Shown piece after piece: positions 51,300-63,150 of a DNA stretch of 64,000 bases. Where the stretch lies: assembly GCA_030674185.1 (NCBI GenBank), contig JAPXFY010000022.1, forward strand, positions 599,035 through 663,034, written 5' to 3'. Below the pieces are notes generated by a model. It searched no databases, was not told the DNA's origin, and worked only from the letters and a program-made list of their open reading frames with translations. How positions within the stretch are numbered: position 1 is the first letter of the stretch; the number at the start of each line of letters is the position of its first letter. The position numbers and the translations under genes are program-made. The DNA comes from Monoplex corrugatus (taxonomy: Eukaryota > Mollusca > Gastropoda > Littorinimorpha > Ranellidae).

Positions 51300-54200
51300 A
51301 CTACACAGCTATCAAGATCATAGCACCATACAGCTGTCCAGGTCATAGCACCACACAGTGTCCAGGCCATAGCACCACACAGCTATCCAGGTCATCACAC
51401 CACACAGCTATCCAGGTCATCACACCACACAGCTATCAAGATCATAGCACCACACAGCTATCAAGATCATAGCACCACACAGCTATCAAGATCATAGCAC
51501 CATACAGCTATCAAGATCATAGCACCATACAGCTATCAAGATCATAGCACCATACAGCTATCAAGATCATAGCACCACACAGCTATCCAGGTCATCACAC
51601 CACACAGCTATCCAGGTCATCACACCACACAGCTATCCAGGTCATCACACCACACAGCTATCCAGGTCATAGCACCATACAGCTATCCAGGTCATAGCAC
51701 CATACAGCTATCAAGATCATAGCACCATACAGCTATCAAGATCATAGCACCATACAGCTATCCAGGTCATAGCACCATACAGCTATCCAGGTCATAGCAC
51801 CATACAGCTATCAAGATCATAGCACCATACAGCTATCAAGATCATAGCACCATACAGCTATCAAGATCATAGCACCACACAGCTATCAAGATCATAGCAC
51901 CACACAGCTATCAAGATCATAGCACCACACAGCTATCAAGATCATAGCACCACACAGCTATCAAGATCATAGCACCATACAGCTATCCAGGTCATAGCAC
52001 CATACAGCTATCAAGATCATAGCACCATACAGCTATCAAGATCATAGCACCATACAGCTGTCAAGGTCATAGCACCATACAGCTATCAAGATCATAGCAC
52101 CATACAGCTATCAAGATCATAGCACCATACAGCTATCCAGGTCATAGCACCATACAGCTATCAAGATCATAGCACCATACAGCTATCAAGATCATAGCAC
52201 CATACAGCTATCCAGGTCATAGCACCATACAGCTATCCAGGTCATAGCACCATACAGCTATCAAGATCATAGCACCATACAGCTATCAAGATCATAGCAC
52301 CATACAGCTGTCAAGGTCATAGCACCATACAGCTATCAAGATCATAGCACCATACAGCTATCAAGATCATAGCACCATACAGCTATCAAGATCATAGCAC
52401 CATACAGCTATCAAGATCATAGCACCATACAGCTATCAAGATCATAGCACCATACAGCTATCAAGATCATAGCACCACACAGCTATCAAGATCATAGCAC
52501 CACACAGCTATCAAGATCATAGCACCACACAGCTATCAAGATCATAGCACCACACAGCTATCAAGATCATAGCACCACACAGCTATCCAGGTCATCACAC
52601 CACACAGCTATGAAGATCATAGCACCATACAGCTATCAAGATCATAGCACCACACAGCTATCAAGATCATAGCACCACACAGCTATCAAGATCATAGCAC
52701 CACACAGCTATCCAGGTCATCACACCACACAGCTATCAAGATCATAGCACCATACAGCTATCAAGATCATAGCACCACACAGCTATCCAGGTCATCACAC
52801 CATACAGCTATCAAGATCATAGCACCACACAGCTATCAAGATCATAGCACCATACAGCTATCAAGATCATAGCACCACACAGCTATCCAGGTCATCACAC
52901 CATACAGCTATCAAGATCATAGCACCACACAGCTATCAAGATCATAGCACCACACAGCTATCAAGATCATCACACCACACAGCTATCAAGATCATAGCAC
53001 CACACAGCTATCAAGATCATAGCACCACACAGCTGTCCAGGCCATAACACCATACGGCTGTCCATCCAGGTCATCACACCACACAGCTGTACAGGCCATA
53101 GCACAACACAGCTGTCCAGGTCATAGCACCACACAGCTGTACAGGTCATCACACCACACAGCTGTACAGGTCATCACACCACACAGCTGTACAGACCATA
53201 ACACCACACAGCTGTACAGGTCATAGCACCACACAGCTGTACAGGTCATCACACCACACAGCTGTACAGGTCATCACACCACACAGCTGTACAGACCATA
53301 ACACCACACAGCTGTACAGGTCATCACACCACACAGCTGTACAGGTCATCACACCACACAGCTGTACAGGTCATCACACCACACAGCTGTACAGACCATA
53401 ACACCACACAGCTGTACAGGTCATCACACCACACAGCTGTACAGGTCATCACACCACACAGCTGTACAGACCATAGCACCACACAGCTGTACAGACCATA
53501 ACACCACACAGCTGTCCCGGTCATCACACCACACAGCTGTCCTGGTCATCACACCACACAGCTGTCCAGGTCATCACACCACACAGCTGTCCAGGTCATC
53601 ACACCACACAGCTGTCCAGGTCATCACACCACACAGCTGTACAGACCATAACACCACACAGCTGTCCAGGTCATCACACCACACAGCTGTCCCGGTCATC
53701 ACACCACACAGCTGTCCCAGTCATCACACCACACAGCTGTCCAGGTCATCACACCACACAGCTGTCCGGGTCATCAGACCACACAGCTGTCATGGTCATC
53801 AGACCACACAGCTGTCAGGGCCATAGCACCACACAGCTGTCAGGGCCATAGCACCACACAGCTGTACAGACCATAGCACCACACAGCTGTACAGGTCATA
53901 GCACCACACAGCTGTACAGACCATAGCACCACACAGCTGTACAGACCATAGCACCACACAGCTGTACAGGTCATAGCACCACACAGCTGTACAGACCATA
54001 GCACCACACAGCTGTACAGACCATAGCACCACACAGCTGTACAGACCATAGCACCACACAGCTGTACAGACCATAACACCACACAGCTGTACAGGTCATA
54101 GCACCACACAGCTGTACAGACCATAGCACCACACAGCTGTACAGGTCATAGCACCACACAGCTGTACAGGTCATCACACCACACAGCTGTACAGGTCATC

Positions 54201-55008
54201 ACACCACACAGCTGTACAGGTCATCACACCACACAGCTGTACAGACCATAACACCACACAGCTGTACAGACCATAGCACCACACAGCTGTACAGACCATA
54301 GCACCACACAGCTGTACAGGTCATAGCACCACACAGCTGTACAGACCATAGCACCACACAGCTGTACAGACCATAGCACCACACAGCTGTACAGGACATC
54401 ACACCACACAGCTGTACAGACCATAACACCACACAGCTGTCCAGGTCATCACACCACACAGCTGTACAGACCATAACACCACACAGCTGTACAGGACATC
54501 ACACCACACAGCTGTACAGACCATACCACCACACAGCTGTACAGACCATAACACCACACAGCTGTACAGGACATCACACCACACAGCTGTACAGACCATA
54601 ACACCACACAGCTGTACAGACCATAACACCACACAGCTGTACAGACCATACCACCACACAGCTGTACAGACCATAGCACCACACAGCTGTACAGACCATA
54701 CCACCACACAGCTGTACAGACCATAGCACCACACAGCTGTACAGACCATACCACCACACAGCTGTACAGACCATACCACCACACAGCTGTACAGACCATA
54801 ACACCACACAGCTGTACAGACCATACCACCACACAGCTGTACAGACCATAGCACCACACAGCTGTACAGGTCATAGCACCACACAGCTGTACAGACCATA
54901 GCACCACACAGCTGTACAGGACATCACACCACACAGCTGTACAGACCATAGCACCACACAGCTGTACAGACCATAGCACCACACAGCTGTCCAGGCCATA
55001 CCACCACA
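51300..55008. repeat. 25-bp satellite with regional subtypes
   Basis: About 148 units of ~25 bp with core AGCACCATACAGCTATCAAG, ATCAT. From 51300 to about 53030, CTATCAAGATCAT and CTATCCAGGTCAT dominate; from 53030 to 55008, CTGTACAGACCAT and CTGTACAGGTCAT dominate. Minus-strand ORFs (units such as MVCTAVWCYGLYSCVV) are artefacts of a stop-free 75-nt cycle. Confidence 0.97.
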
Positions 55009-55945
55009 GCCACATTGTCTATCCGGGTATCCGGGTAACTCATCACTTCCTGAACAAGAGGACTGCCCTCAGAAAGGACTCCACTACACTGGAGCCCACC
55101 CACATGCCCACCCCCCTTTACCTATCCACCAGGTCTCACTCCACACACTTCAACAGGGAGCTGGGGAACAGACAACGACAGCCTTCAAACAACCAATGAA
55201 CTGGGGAGAAATCCAACTGACAAATCAAATGTCTACAGTCGGAGAGACTTTGCAAAGTCCTAGTAGCATTCGAACCAGAAATTCAAGAAAAAGTCTATCT
55301 CTGCAAAGACAACGCCATATGAAGGGAAGAGAGAGAGGGGGGGGGCAGACCTTTCTCTTCACGTCAACGCTGTTCTCCAAAGATGTTGGAAGAGGAGAAT
55401 CTCTGTGTGCGGGACACAGCAGGAAACTGACCATCCTGGCAGACTCCTTCAGCAAGTCACACTTCGTTTTTCACTCAGAGTGGACACTAAATAAAACGGC
55501 TCAGGAATGGCTTTGAAGCCTCTGGTTCAAACCCTTGAGAGACTGTTCTCGACTAAGTTCAACAAGCATCTATCATTATAAGTAAGTATCTCCAGTCCCC
55601 AACTCAGAAGCCTTTGCCAGTGCCCTGTCAATAGACTGGAGCACACTTCTGAGTTACACCTTCCCTCCTTTCTCCATTCTGTCAAAATTAATCAAGAAAG
55701 CAAGTCGATAATGTGAGGCTGATCCTGATAGTCTCACTGTGGCCATCTCAACCCTGGTATGCAGACCTCCAATTTCTATCCTACTTAAAAATAGAACTCA
55801 AGTTTTACCAGGACCTTCTCAGACAGAAGTGACACACTTCAATCCTCAACTGTTACACTTCTGTGGATGGCTGCAATGTTGCAGATCCTGTCACCACACC
55901 AGAGAGAAATCCTCCATATGCTGATTAAACTGTACATAATAATAA
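55009..55945. other. Unique sequence, no gene supported
   Basis: About 0.9 kb of non-repetitive DNA. A 106-codon frame at 55196-55516 has no recognisable domain or signal. The last bases (ATATGCTGATTAAACTGTACAT, 55917-55938) match one unit of the ~39-bp satellite that resumes beyond the LINE. Confidence 0.5.
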
Positions 55946-56009
55946 TTAATTAATAATTACAATATTTATATAGCGCAAAATCTTGATAAAATCAAATCTA
56001 AGCGCTGAA

Positions 56010-56143
<134 letters not shown>

Positions 56144-56266
56144 GCTATAAATGGGGAGAAAGAATAAAAGCAATGGAAAATTATAGAGAGCGTTTTATAT
56201 ACAATTATATATTACAATGTGATTCCCCTCCGAGTGGAGACAGGCTGCAGAGGGGGTTGAGTGAGG

Positions 56267-56762
56267 TCAGGATTTTATACAGAGGACAAAAAGGTGAATT
56301 TTGAGAGCGGACTTGAAGGAGACAAAAGTAGGTTGCTGACGGACTGAGAGAGGAAGTTTGTTCCAGGAGAGTGGACCAGAAACAGAGAAGGCTCGTGGAC
56401 CATAGGTATTGAGCTTAGTGTGTGGAAAGCGAAAAGTCAGAGGATCGGAGGCAGAGCGGAGGGTACGTGAGGGAACATAGATCTCAAGTAGGCTTGACAG
56501 GTAATCGGCGGCTGCGTTATTGAGGCTTTTGTAGCACATGGTGTCTAGTTTGTACTGTATGCGCTTTGATACAGGGAGCCAGTGAAGTTGTGCCAGGAGA
56601 GGAGATATGTGGTCAGCTTTTTTTCTTTTTGAGTACAAGGCGTGCAGCATTGTTTTGAATGCGCTGTAGGATGTGAATGGTGGAGGCAGGAAGACCAGAC
56701 AGGAGTGAATTGCAATAGTCAATATGCGAGACATTATAAAGGAGAGAATGAGTTTTGCAGTT
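56267..56762 (-). pseudogene. LINE copy 3 RT C-terminal segment
   Basis: Reads [39 protein letters not shown] and [20 protein letters not shown] to a stop near 56267. The upstream end is where the Penelope-like element cut the gene (TTGCAGTT duplication). Indels near 56650-56720 alter the frame around the FIMSRI segment. Confidence 0.85.
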
Positions 56763-56799
56763 ATAATGCTACCAATTTTGAAGAACAAGGTCTCCCAAC

Positions 56800-56862
56800 A
56801 GTGTAAAAATCGCTACTCACAGTTCCGTAGCTTTCGATGGCGTTCTCGCCATCTTCGTCAGC
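56800..56862 (-). ncRNA. Hammerhead-ribozyme-like motif in Penelope-like element tail
   Basis: On the minus strand: CTGACGA (56861-56855), one A, a perfect 7-bp stem GATGGCG/CGCCATC with loop AGAA, GAAA (56835-56832), then GCTAC...GTAGC as a possible third stem. This resembles the hammerhead core CUGANGA-stem-GAAA known from Penelope-like elements. The extra A before the stem and the absence of a clear UH directly after GTAGC weaken the call. Confidence 0.4.
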
Positions 56863-56935
56863 GCTCTAATGCTGTCTGCGTGAATCTCTACTCAGATCTC
56901 GCGAACATGGGATGAACCCAGTTCACGAGATCGAA

Positions 56936-57480
56936 TCAGAGAATGGTACACCGGGGGCAGGGTGTAACGGCCTTGTCCCTGTTGAGCGGGGGGTTGGTGG
57001 CTGCGATGTAGATGGCCTCCTTGACTCCTCGCTGGAACCACTTATTTTCTCTGTCCAGGATGTTGACATTGTCCGCACTGAATTGATGTTTTTCGGCGTG
57101 TAGGTGAGCTCCTACTGGAGAAGAGTCCCTCTTGTGTTCTGTTAGTCTCTTCTGAAGGGGGCGTTCAGTTTCACCGACATAATGTTGGTTACAGTCCTGG
57201 CAGTCTATTCTGTATATAATGCCAGCTTTGTCGAGTTTGCTGGTTTTGTCCTTGGGGGTGACCAGCTGGCTGCGTATGGTGTTGGAAGGTTTGGAATGTA
57301 CAGCCACCCCCAGTTTTCTGATCTTTCTGGACAGAGCGTCACTCACACCTCCTACGTATGGGATGGTGATGTGTCCCTTGCGCTGGTGTTGTTTCACTGG
57401 CTGTTGGGATGCGGTGTTGGATTTCCTGCCTCCCGGCTGTTCCAGGCCCACTTTTTGTAGCCCGAGATGGTGAGCACTTT
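56936..57480 (-). pseudogene. Penelope-like GIY-YIG endonuclease domain
   Basis: C-terminal domain of the same element in a second frame. KGHITIPYVGGVSDALSRKI forms the linker, then AGIIYRIDCQDCNQHYVGET (the GIY-YIG-like IYRI...HYVGE core), the arginine-containing RPLQKRLTEHKR, and HLHAEKHQFSADNVNILDR with a conserved Glu-rich segment FQRGVKEAIYI. It ends at a stop near 56936. Catalytic-type residues (Tyr, Arg, Glu) appear present; activity is lost because the RT frame is broken upstream. Confidence 0.9.
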
Positions 57481-58294
57481 TTTCAGGTGGTTTGTCTCCT
57501 TGTCTTTTGCCTCTTGGGTACTGCATATGGTGTTAGCTCTGTGGGTAAGGGTTCGAATCACTCCCAGTTTGTGTTCAAGGGGCTGGTGGCTGTCGAACTG
57601 TAAATATTGGTCCGTATGAGTTGGTTTACGGTAGACCGAGAAGGATAGAATGCCATCAGTTCTGGTGATGAGGGTGTCCAGCATGGCTATGGAGTTGTTC
57701 TGTTCCACTTCCCTCGTGAATTTGATGGCTGGGTGTTGGTTGTTCAGATGTTCTGTGAACTGTTCGACCAGTTGCTGGGGGAGGATAGTCATGGTGTCGT
57801 CTACGTAGCGCCCCCAGTATCGTGGTGGGGAGTGGAAAGAAGCCAATGCTTTCTCTTCAAAATCCTCCATGAACAGGTTGGCTACTATTGGGCTTACTGG
57901 GGAGCCCATGGCTGCTCCTTCTTTTTGTTGGTAGAATTCACCTTGGAAGGTGAAGTAGGTGGTGGTGAGGCAGCAGGACAAGAGTTCACATACGTCGTCC
58001 ACTGTGAGAGATGTACGTTGGTGGAGGGTTTGGTCGTTTTGTAACCTTCGGCGTATGATCTCTATGCTTTCTTTCACTGGTACGCTGGTAAATAGGGCAG
58101 AGACATCATATGACACAAGGAGTTCATCATGAGCGAGGGTGTAGTTACTCAGTTTTTCCACTAGGTCAGCACTGTTGTGGATGTGATGATCTGTGTGTCC
58201 TACGAGAGGTGATAGGATGTCCGCCACAAATCTAGCCGTCTCATACATGATGGAACCTCTGGATGCGACTATGGGACGGAGGGGGACTTCTTTC
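57440..58294 (-). pseudogene. Penelope-like reverse transcriptase (N-terminus missing)
   Basis: The frame continues in from LINE sequence; the element's own part begins KEVPLRPIVASRGS. RT motifs are LLVSYDVSALFTSVPV (Asp of motif A), QKEGAAMGSPVSPIVANLF (motif B) and WGRYVDDTMTI (YVDD, motif C), followed by FSVYRKPTHTDQYLQFDSHQ and HRANTICSTQEAKDKE. These are characteristic of Penelope elements (TERT-related RTs). A frameshift near 57450, at a T5 run, separates it from the endonuclease frame. The RT fingers start is missing, so the protein is not functional. Confidence 0.9.
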
Positions 58295-58302
58295 TTGCAG
58301 TT

Positions 58303-60031
58303 GTTTCGACAGAGAGATACTTCCTGATCAGGCTTATACGATGGAGGTGATAGTAGCAAGATCTGGCAGTTTGAGAAACAAAGTTGTTCATGGAGAGGGT
58401 AGAGTCAATGCAGACACCAAGGTTTTTAGCTGAATCAGAAATTGGGACTGATGTGTTACATAATGGGAGAGAAAGAGGAGGCAGCTGAGAAAGTTTCTGA
58501 CGGGTATCAATGAGGATAGCTTCTGTCTTGTCGTCGTTAAGCTGAAGTTTATTGTATGTCATCGAGTTCTTAATGTCCGAGTAACACTCAGTGGTGCGAG
58601 TCAACAGGCGCTGTATATTGTCAGGTGAGTCACTGTCTTGAAGCTGGGTGTCATCAGCATAGAAGTGGTGTTGTATAGAGTGGAAGTTGATGATGGTGGA
58701 CAGGGGGGAGGTGTAAAGAGTGAAAAGAACAGGGCCAAGGACAGATCCTTGTGGAACACCACAGGTCAGGTATGCAGGTTGAGAGTAAGTGCCATTAATG
58801 AGAACAGTTTGTTTTCTGTTTGATAGATATGAAGTGAACCAGGAGAGAGCAGCGTCAGAGATGCCAAAAGTATGATGGAGTCTAGAAAGGAGAATACCAT
58901 GATCAATGGTATCAAAGGCTGCAGACAGATCAAGGAGTGTGAGGAGAGAGACTTTGCCAGTATCAGTTGCAAGGAGGAGATTGTTGAGAATGTGTAGTAG
59001 GGCAGTTTCAGTGCTATGGCACTGGCGGTAGGCTGACTGGAATGGATTGAGGAGATTATTGGCAGACAGGTGAGAGTTCAGCTGGTTGAGGACAACTTTT
59101 TCAAGTAGTTTTGACAAGAAAGAGAGATTAGAGATAGGCCGGTATTTTTCAGTTCATTTGGGTCTAAATTGTATTTCTTGAGGAGAGGGTGAACAATAGC
59201 AGAATTGAAAGAATCTGGGACAGTTCCAGTTTGAAGAGAAGTGTTGATGATGTCAGTGATGAATGGGAGGAGAGTCAGGAGACAGTTGGAGTAGAGAGAA
59301 CCTGGAAGAGGATCCAGTTCGCAGGTTGTGAACGACATGGATCTGATTGTGTTGAGAATTTCTTCTTGTGAGACTGGGGTAAAAGTAGTAAGAGGTGTGC
59401 CAGAGAAGGAAGGATCAGGTGGGCATGGTTGACAGGGTGTCCTGTCAAGCCTGTCACGAAGAGTTTGTATTTTGGTGGTGAAATACTTGGAGAATACAGA
59501 TGGGAGCTCTTCATTTGTGTGTTTTGTTGGGAGAGGTAAATCTTTTCGTGTGCCAAGGAGATGATTCATGGTTGTAAAGAGTTCTTTTGAAGAAGAGGCA
59601 TTCAAGATTTTGGTTTGGAAAAAGATTGTTTTTGCAGATGTAATGAGGGTGCATACTTTTGTTTTAGAGGCTTGGAAAAGTTGCCTATGTATAGTGAGTT
59701 TGGATTTGCGCCAGCGGCGCTCTGCTCTGCGCGGGCACGTTTTGCACAGGCAATCTCATGAGTGAGCCAGGGGGCAGGGGGGCGGTTAGGTAAAAGACGG
59801 GTTGTGGCTGGAGCATGAGTGTCCAGAAGATGGTGGAGAGTAGTATAGAATTCATCGGCAAGGTTATGTGACTTTTCAGAAAGGAGACGGGAGGCATCAG
59901 ATGAAAAAGTGGAGAGATCGATAGATTTGAGATTGCGTCGAGTCACTGTGCGCGTGGTACGGGAAGGAGGAGAAATGTCAAGAGAACAGAGAATTGCAGA
60001 GCGGTCAGATGGAAGGGCTGAAGTTAGACGG
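58303..60031 (-). pseudogene. LINE copy 3 linker and RT N-terminal to palm segment
   Basis: Frames 60123-59602 (RTVTRRNLKSIDLSTFSSDA), 59605-59078 and 59117-58303 cover the linker and RT including the FYADD motif. They are disrupted near 59725 (RARRRAERRW shortened to RARAEQ) and near 59130. The segment ends at HRISLIRKYLSVETTA, where the Penelope-like element begins. Confidence 0.88.
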
Positions 60032-61820
60032 CATACGTGATACACATGCTGATTACACTGTACATGCAGGCATACGTGATACATATGCTGATTACACTGT
60101 ACATGCAAGCACACATGATACACATGATGATTACATTACACAGTACATGCAGGCATACGTGATACATATGCTGATTACACTGTACATCCATGCACACGTG
60201 ATACATATGCTGATTACATTATACATACAGGCACACGTGATACATATGCTGATTACACTGTACATACAGGCACACGTGATACATATGCTGATTACACTGT
60301 ACATGCAGGCACACGTGATACATATGCTGATTACACTGTACATGAAGGCACACGTGATAATATGCTGATTACACTGTACATGAAGGCACACGTGATACAT
60401 ATGCTGATTACACTGTACATGCAGGCACACGTGATACACATGATGATTACACTGTACATCCAGGCACACGTGATACATATGCTGATTACACTGTACATTA
60501 AGGCACACGTGATACATATGCTGATTACACTGTACATACAGGCACACGTGATAATATGCTGATTACACTGTACACGCAGGCACACATGATACACATGATG
60601 ATTACATTACACTGTACATGCAGGCACACGTGATAATATGCTGATTACACTGTACATGCAGGCACACGTGATACATATGCTGATTACACTGTACATACAG
60701 GCACACGTGATACATATGCTGATTACACTGTACATGCAGGCATACGTGATACATATGCTGATTACACTGTACACGCAGGCACACATGATACACATGATGA
60801 TTACATTACACTGTACATGCAGGCACACGTGATAATATGCTGATTACACTGTACATGCAGGCACACGTGATACACATGATGATTACATTACACTGTACAT
60901 ACAGGCACACGTAATACATATGCTGATTACACTGTACATGCAGGCACACGTGATAATATGCTGATTACACTGTACATACAGGCACACGTGATAATATGCT
61001 GATTACACTGTACACAGGTACACATGATACACATGATGATTACATACACTGTACATCAGGCACACGTGATACACATGCTGATTACACTGTACACGCAGGC
61101 ACACGTGATAATATGCTGATTACACTGTACATACAGGCACACGTGATAATATGCTGATTACACTGTACACGCAGGTACACATGATACACATGATGATTAC
61201 ATTACACTGTACATGCAGGCACACGTAATACATATGCTGATTACACTGTACACGCAGGCACACATGATACACATGATGATTACATTACACTGTACATACA
61301 GGCACACGTGATAATATGCTGATTACACTGTACACGCAGGCACACATGATACACATGATGATTACATTACACAGTACATACAGGCACACGTGATAATATG
61401 CTGATTACACTGTACATGCAGGCACACGTGATACACATGCTGATTACATTATACATTCAGGCACACGTGATACATATGCTGATTACACTGTACATGCAGG
61501 CACATGTGATAATATGCTGATTACACTGTACATGCAGGCACACGTGATACATATGCTGATTACACTGTACATACAGGCACACGTGATACATATGCTGATT
61601 ACACTGTACATGCAGGCACACATGATACACATGATGATTACATTACACTGTACATGCAGGCACACGTGATAATATGCTGATTACACTGTACATGCAGCAC
61701 ACGTGATACATAGATCTATGCTGATTACACTGTACATACAGGCACACGTGATACATATGCTGATTACACTGTACATACAGGCACAGTGATACATATGCTG
61801 ATTACACTGTACATGCAGGC
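60032..61820. repeat. 36-44-bp satellite (about 39-bp unit)
   Basis: About 45 units with core GCAGGCACACGTGATACATA, TGCTGATTACACTGTACAT. Three subtypes are interspersed: GATACATATGCTG (39 bp), GATAATATGCTG (38 bp) and GATACACATGATGATTACAT with TACACTGTAC (44 bp). A LINE copy sits at its left edge. Confidence 0.96.
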
Positions 61821-61920
61821 ATTACCACTACAGAGAAGAAAGGAAGTTGACTTGTGGTCTGACAGAAGAGAGAGAAGGAAAGCTGTAACATGGACTACCC
61901 AGCCACAGCCAGCAGGCTTC

Positions 61921-62235
61921 ATGTCAGGCAACTGTACTGAGGAGTGCCACACAACAATGAGCCTGTTCAGCCACAGCGGTGCAGCTACACATCCAACTGC
62001 GTCCTCAACAAGACACATGATGTCACTGTCTAATCAGACAGACAGAGCTATCTTATTCTTCCTTTTCTTCTTCTTCTTCTTCCTTTATACGGCCAACATC
62101 ATTCTGCTGATGGTTTTGTCGAAGTTTGGGGAGATTGCCGAAGATTGCGCTGTTGTGAGGATTTGGAACATTTTCGCAACTTTCATTTCTTTTTTATTGT
62201 TCTTACTGATAATCGAGTTTGTGTTTTTGCAATAA
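61921..62235 (+). CDS. Hypothetical two-transmembrane ORF (doubtful)
   Basis: A 104-codon frame starting MSGNCTEECHTTM at 61921 (the frame is open further upstream into the satellite). It has two N-glycosylation-like sites (NCT, NQT), a hydrophobic Phe-rich segment ILFFLFFFFFFLY..ANIILLMVL (about residues 50-73) and a second hydrophobic segment at the C-terminus (ATFISFLLFLLIIEFVFLQ). This layout would suit an N-terminal exon of a multi-pass membrane protein, but the Phe run comes from a simple CTT repeat and no family is recognised. It may equally be chance. Confidence 0.25.
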   Translation: MSGNCTEECHTTMSLFSHSGAATHPTASSTRHMMSLSNQTDRAILFFLFFFFFFLYTANIILLMVLSKFGEIAEDCAVVRIWNIFATFISFLLFLLIIEFVFLQ

Positions 62236-63150
62236 TTAAGTTTGTGTTTTTGCAGAAAAATCGAAAAGCCGTGCTCCATTCTCTGAACGGTGACAGAAAA
62301 TAGATTGAACATCTGAAAGTTGTTTACACCACTATAACACCACATCCAAGAACAGTCACTCCGAACGTTTGAAGCCCGTCTGATCTGAAAATGCGTTGCC
62401 ATCAGGCCGCGTCAGCTCCACGGAAATCAATTGGTCATCAGGCTTACGTTAGGGTCAGTCAGAAAGTAATGCTGTGCACTGTCTGCCCAAGTCTACATCA
62501 TCACAGATCAATCGAATGTGATCAGTTTTAGGTTAGTCTTGTCGAATAAATGACTGCATCCGTCCTCACTGACTGGGTAAGTAAGTTTGAGAGAGTCAAC
62601 GTTACTAACTTATAACTTGATAACACTACTAGATTGTAGATATATCTAAACTAGCCTAGGCGTCAGATATCAAATCATGATAATGCGACAAAAAATGTCA
62701 TATTTTAAATACAATTGTAAAAGAAACATCGCTGAGAGAGAGAGCTATACGCTCGCGTAAATAAGGAGTTTTCATTTGGTTGACTGTAAATAGTTACCCT
62801 TTCTACATAATGATAATCGGGTTTTCTTTTCATCTTCATCTTTCTTTCTTTCTCTTCTTTTCTTTTCTTTCTTTCCATCCTTTGTTCTTTCTTTCCTTCT
62901 TTTTTCTTCATCTTTTTGTGACAATGATTACATGGTAGAAACTGTTATCAATTCTTATTATTTTGTGAATGTAAAATGTCATGACTTTGTAAAGACAGAA
63001 CCAATAAGCAAAAAGTGAATATCATCAGAAAGGTTTTTACAAGCACAGCATATCCAAAGGAGCCAGAGTTGATGGAACTGTGTGCACTAATTAGTACTGA
63101 TTTAATTAATGAATTAAACGTGCTTAAAATTGCTGGAGGGCACTAAATCA
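62236..63150. other. Unique AT-rich sequence, no gene seen
   Basis: Starts with a 17-bp duplication AAGTTTGTGTTTTTGCA, then unique DNA. A TTCTTTC-rich microsatellite spans 62825-62915. No coding evidence. Confidence 0.5.

Larger units (their letters stand above)
56763..58294 (-). mobile_element. Penelope-like element (GIY-YIG type), 5'-truncated, nested in LINE copy 3
   Basis: A 1.53-kb insertion flanked by TTGCAGTT (56755-56762 and 58295-58302), which is single copy in the intact LINE. It encodes, on the minus strand, a Penelope RT followed by a GIY-YIG endonuclease, then a 3' terminal region with a strong hairpin (56836-56853) and a hammerhead-like core. The 5' end is truncated inside the RT. 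Confidence 0.93.

Noticed and set aside
53799..55015. Cys/Trp-rich repeat protein (VCTAVWCYGLYSC units)
   Set aside because: Translation of the 25-bp satellite; frames shift freely among variants.
55196..55516. 106-codon ORF as a host exon
   Set aside because: No acceptor/donor pair in phase and no recognisable domain; low-complexity G-run inside.
59994..60832. Frames with HVIHMLITLYMQA or MYHVCLHVQCNQH repeats
   Set aside because: Multiple-of-three satellite unit; both strands open.
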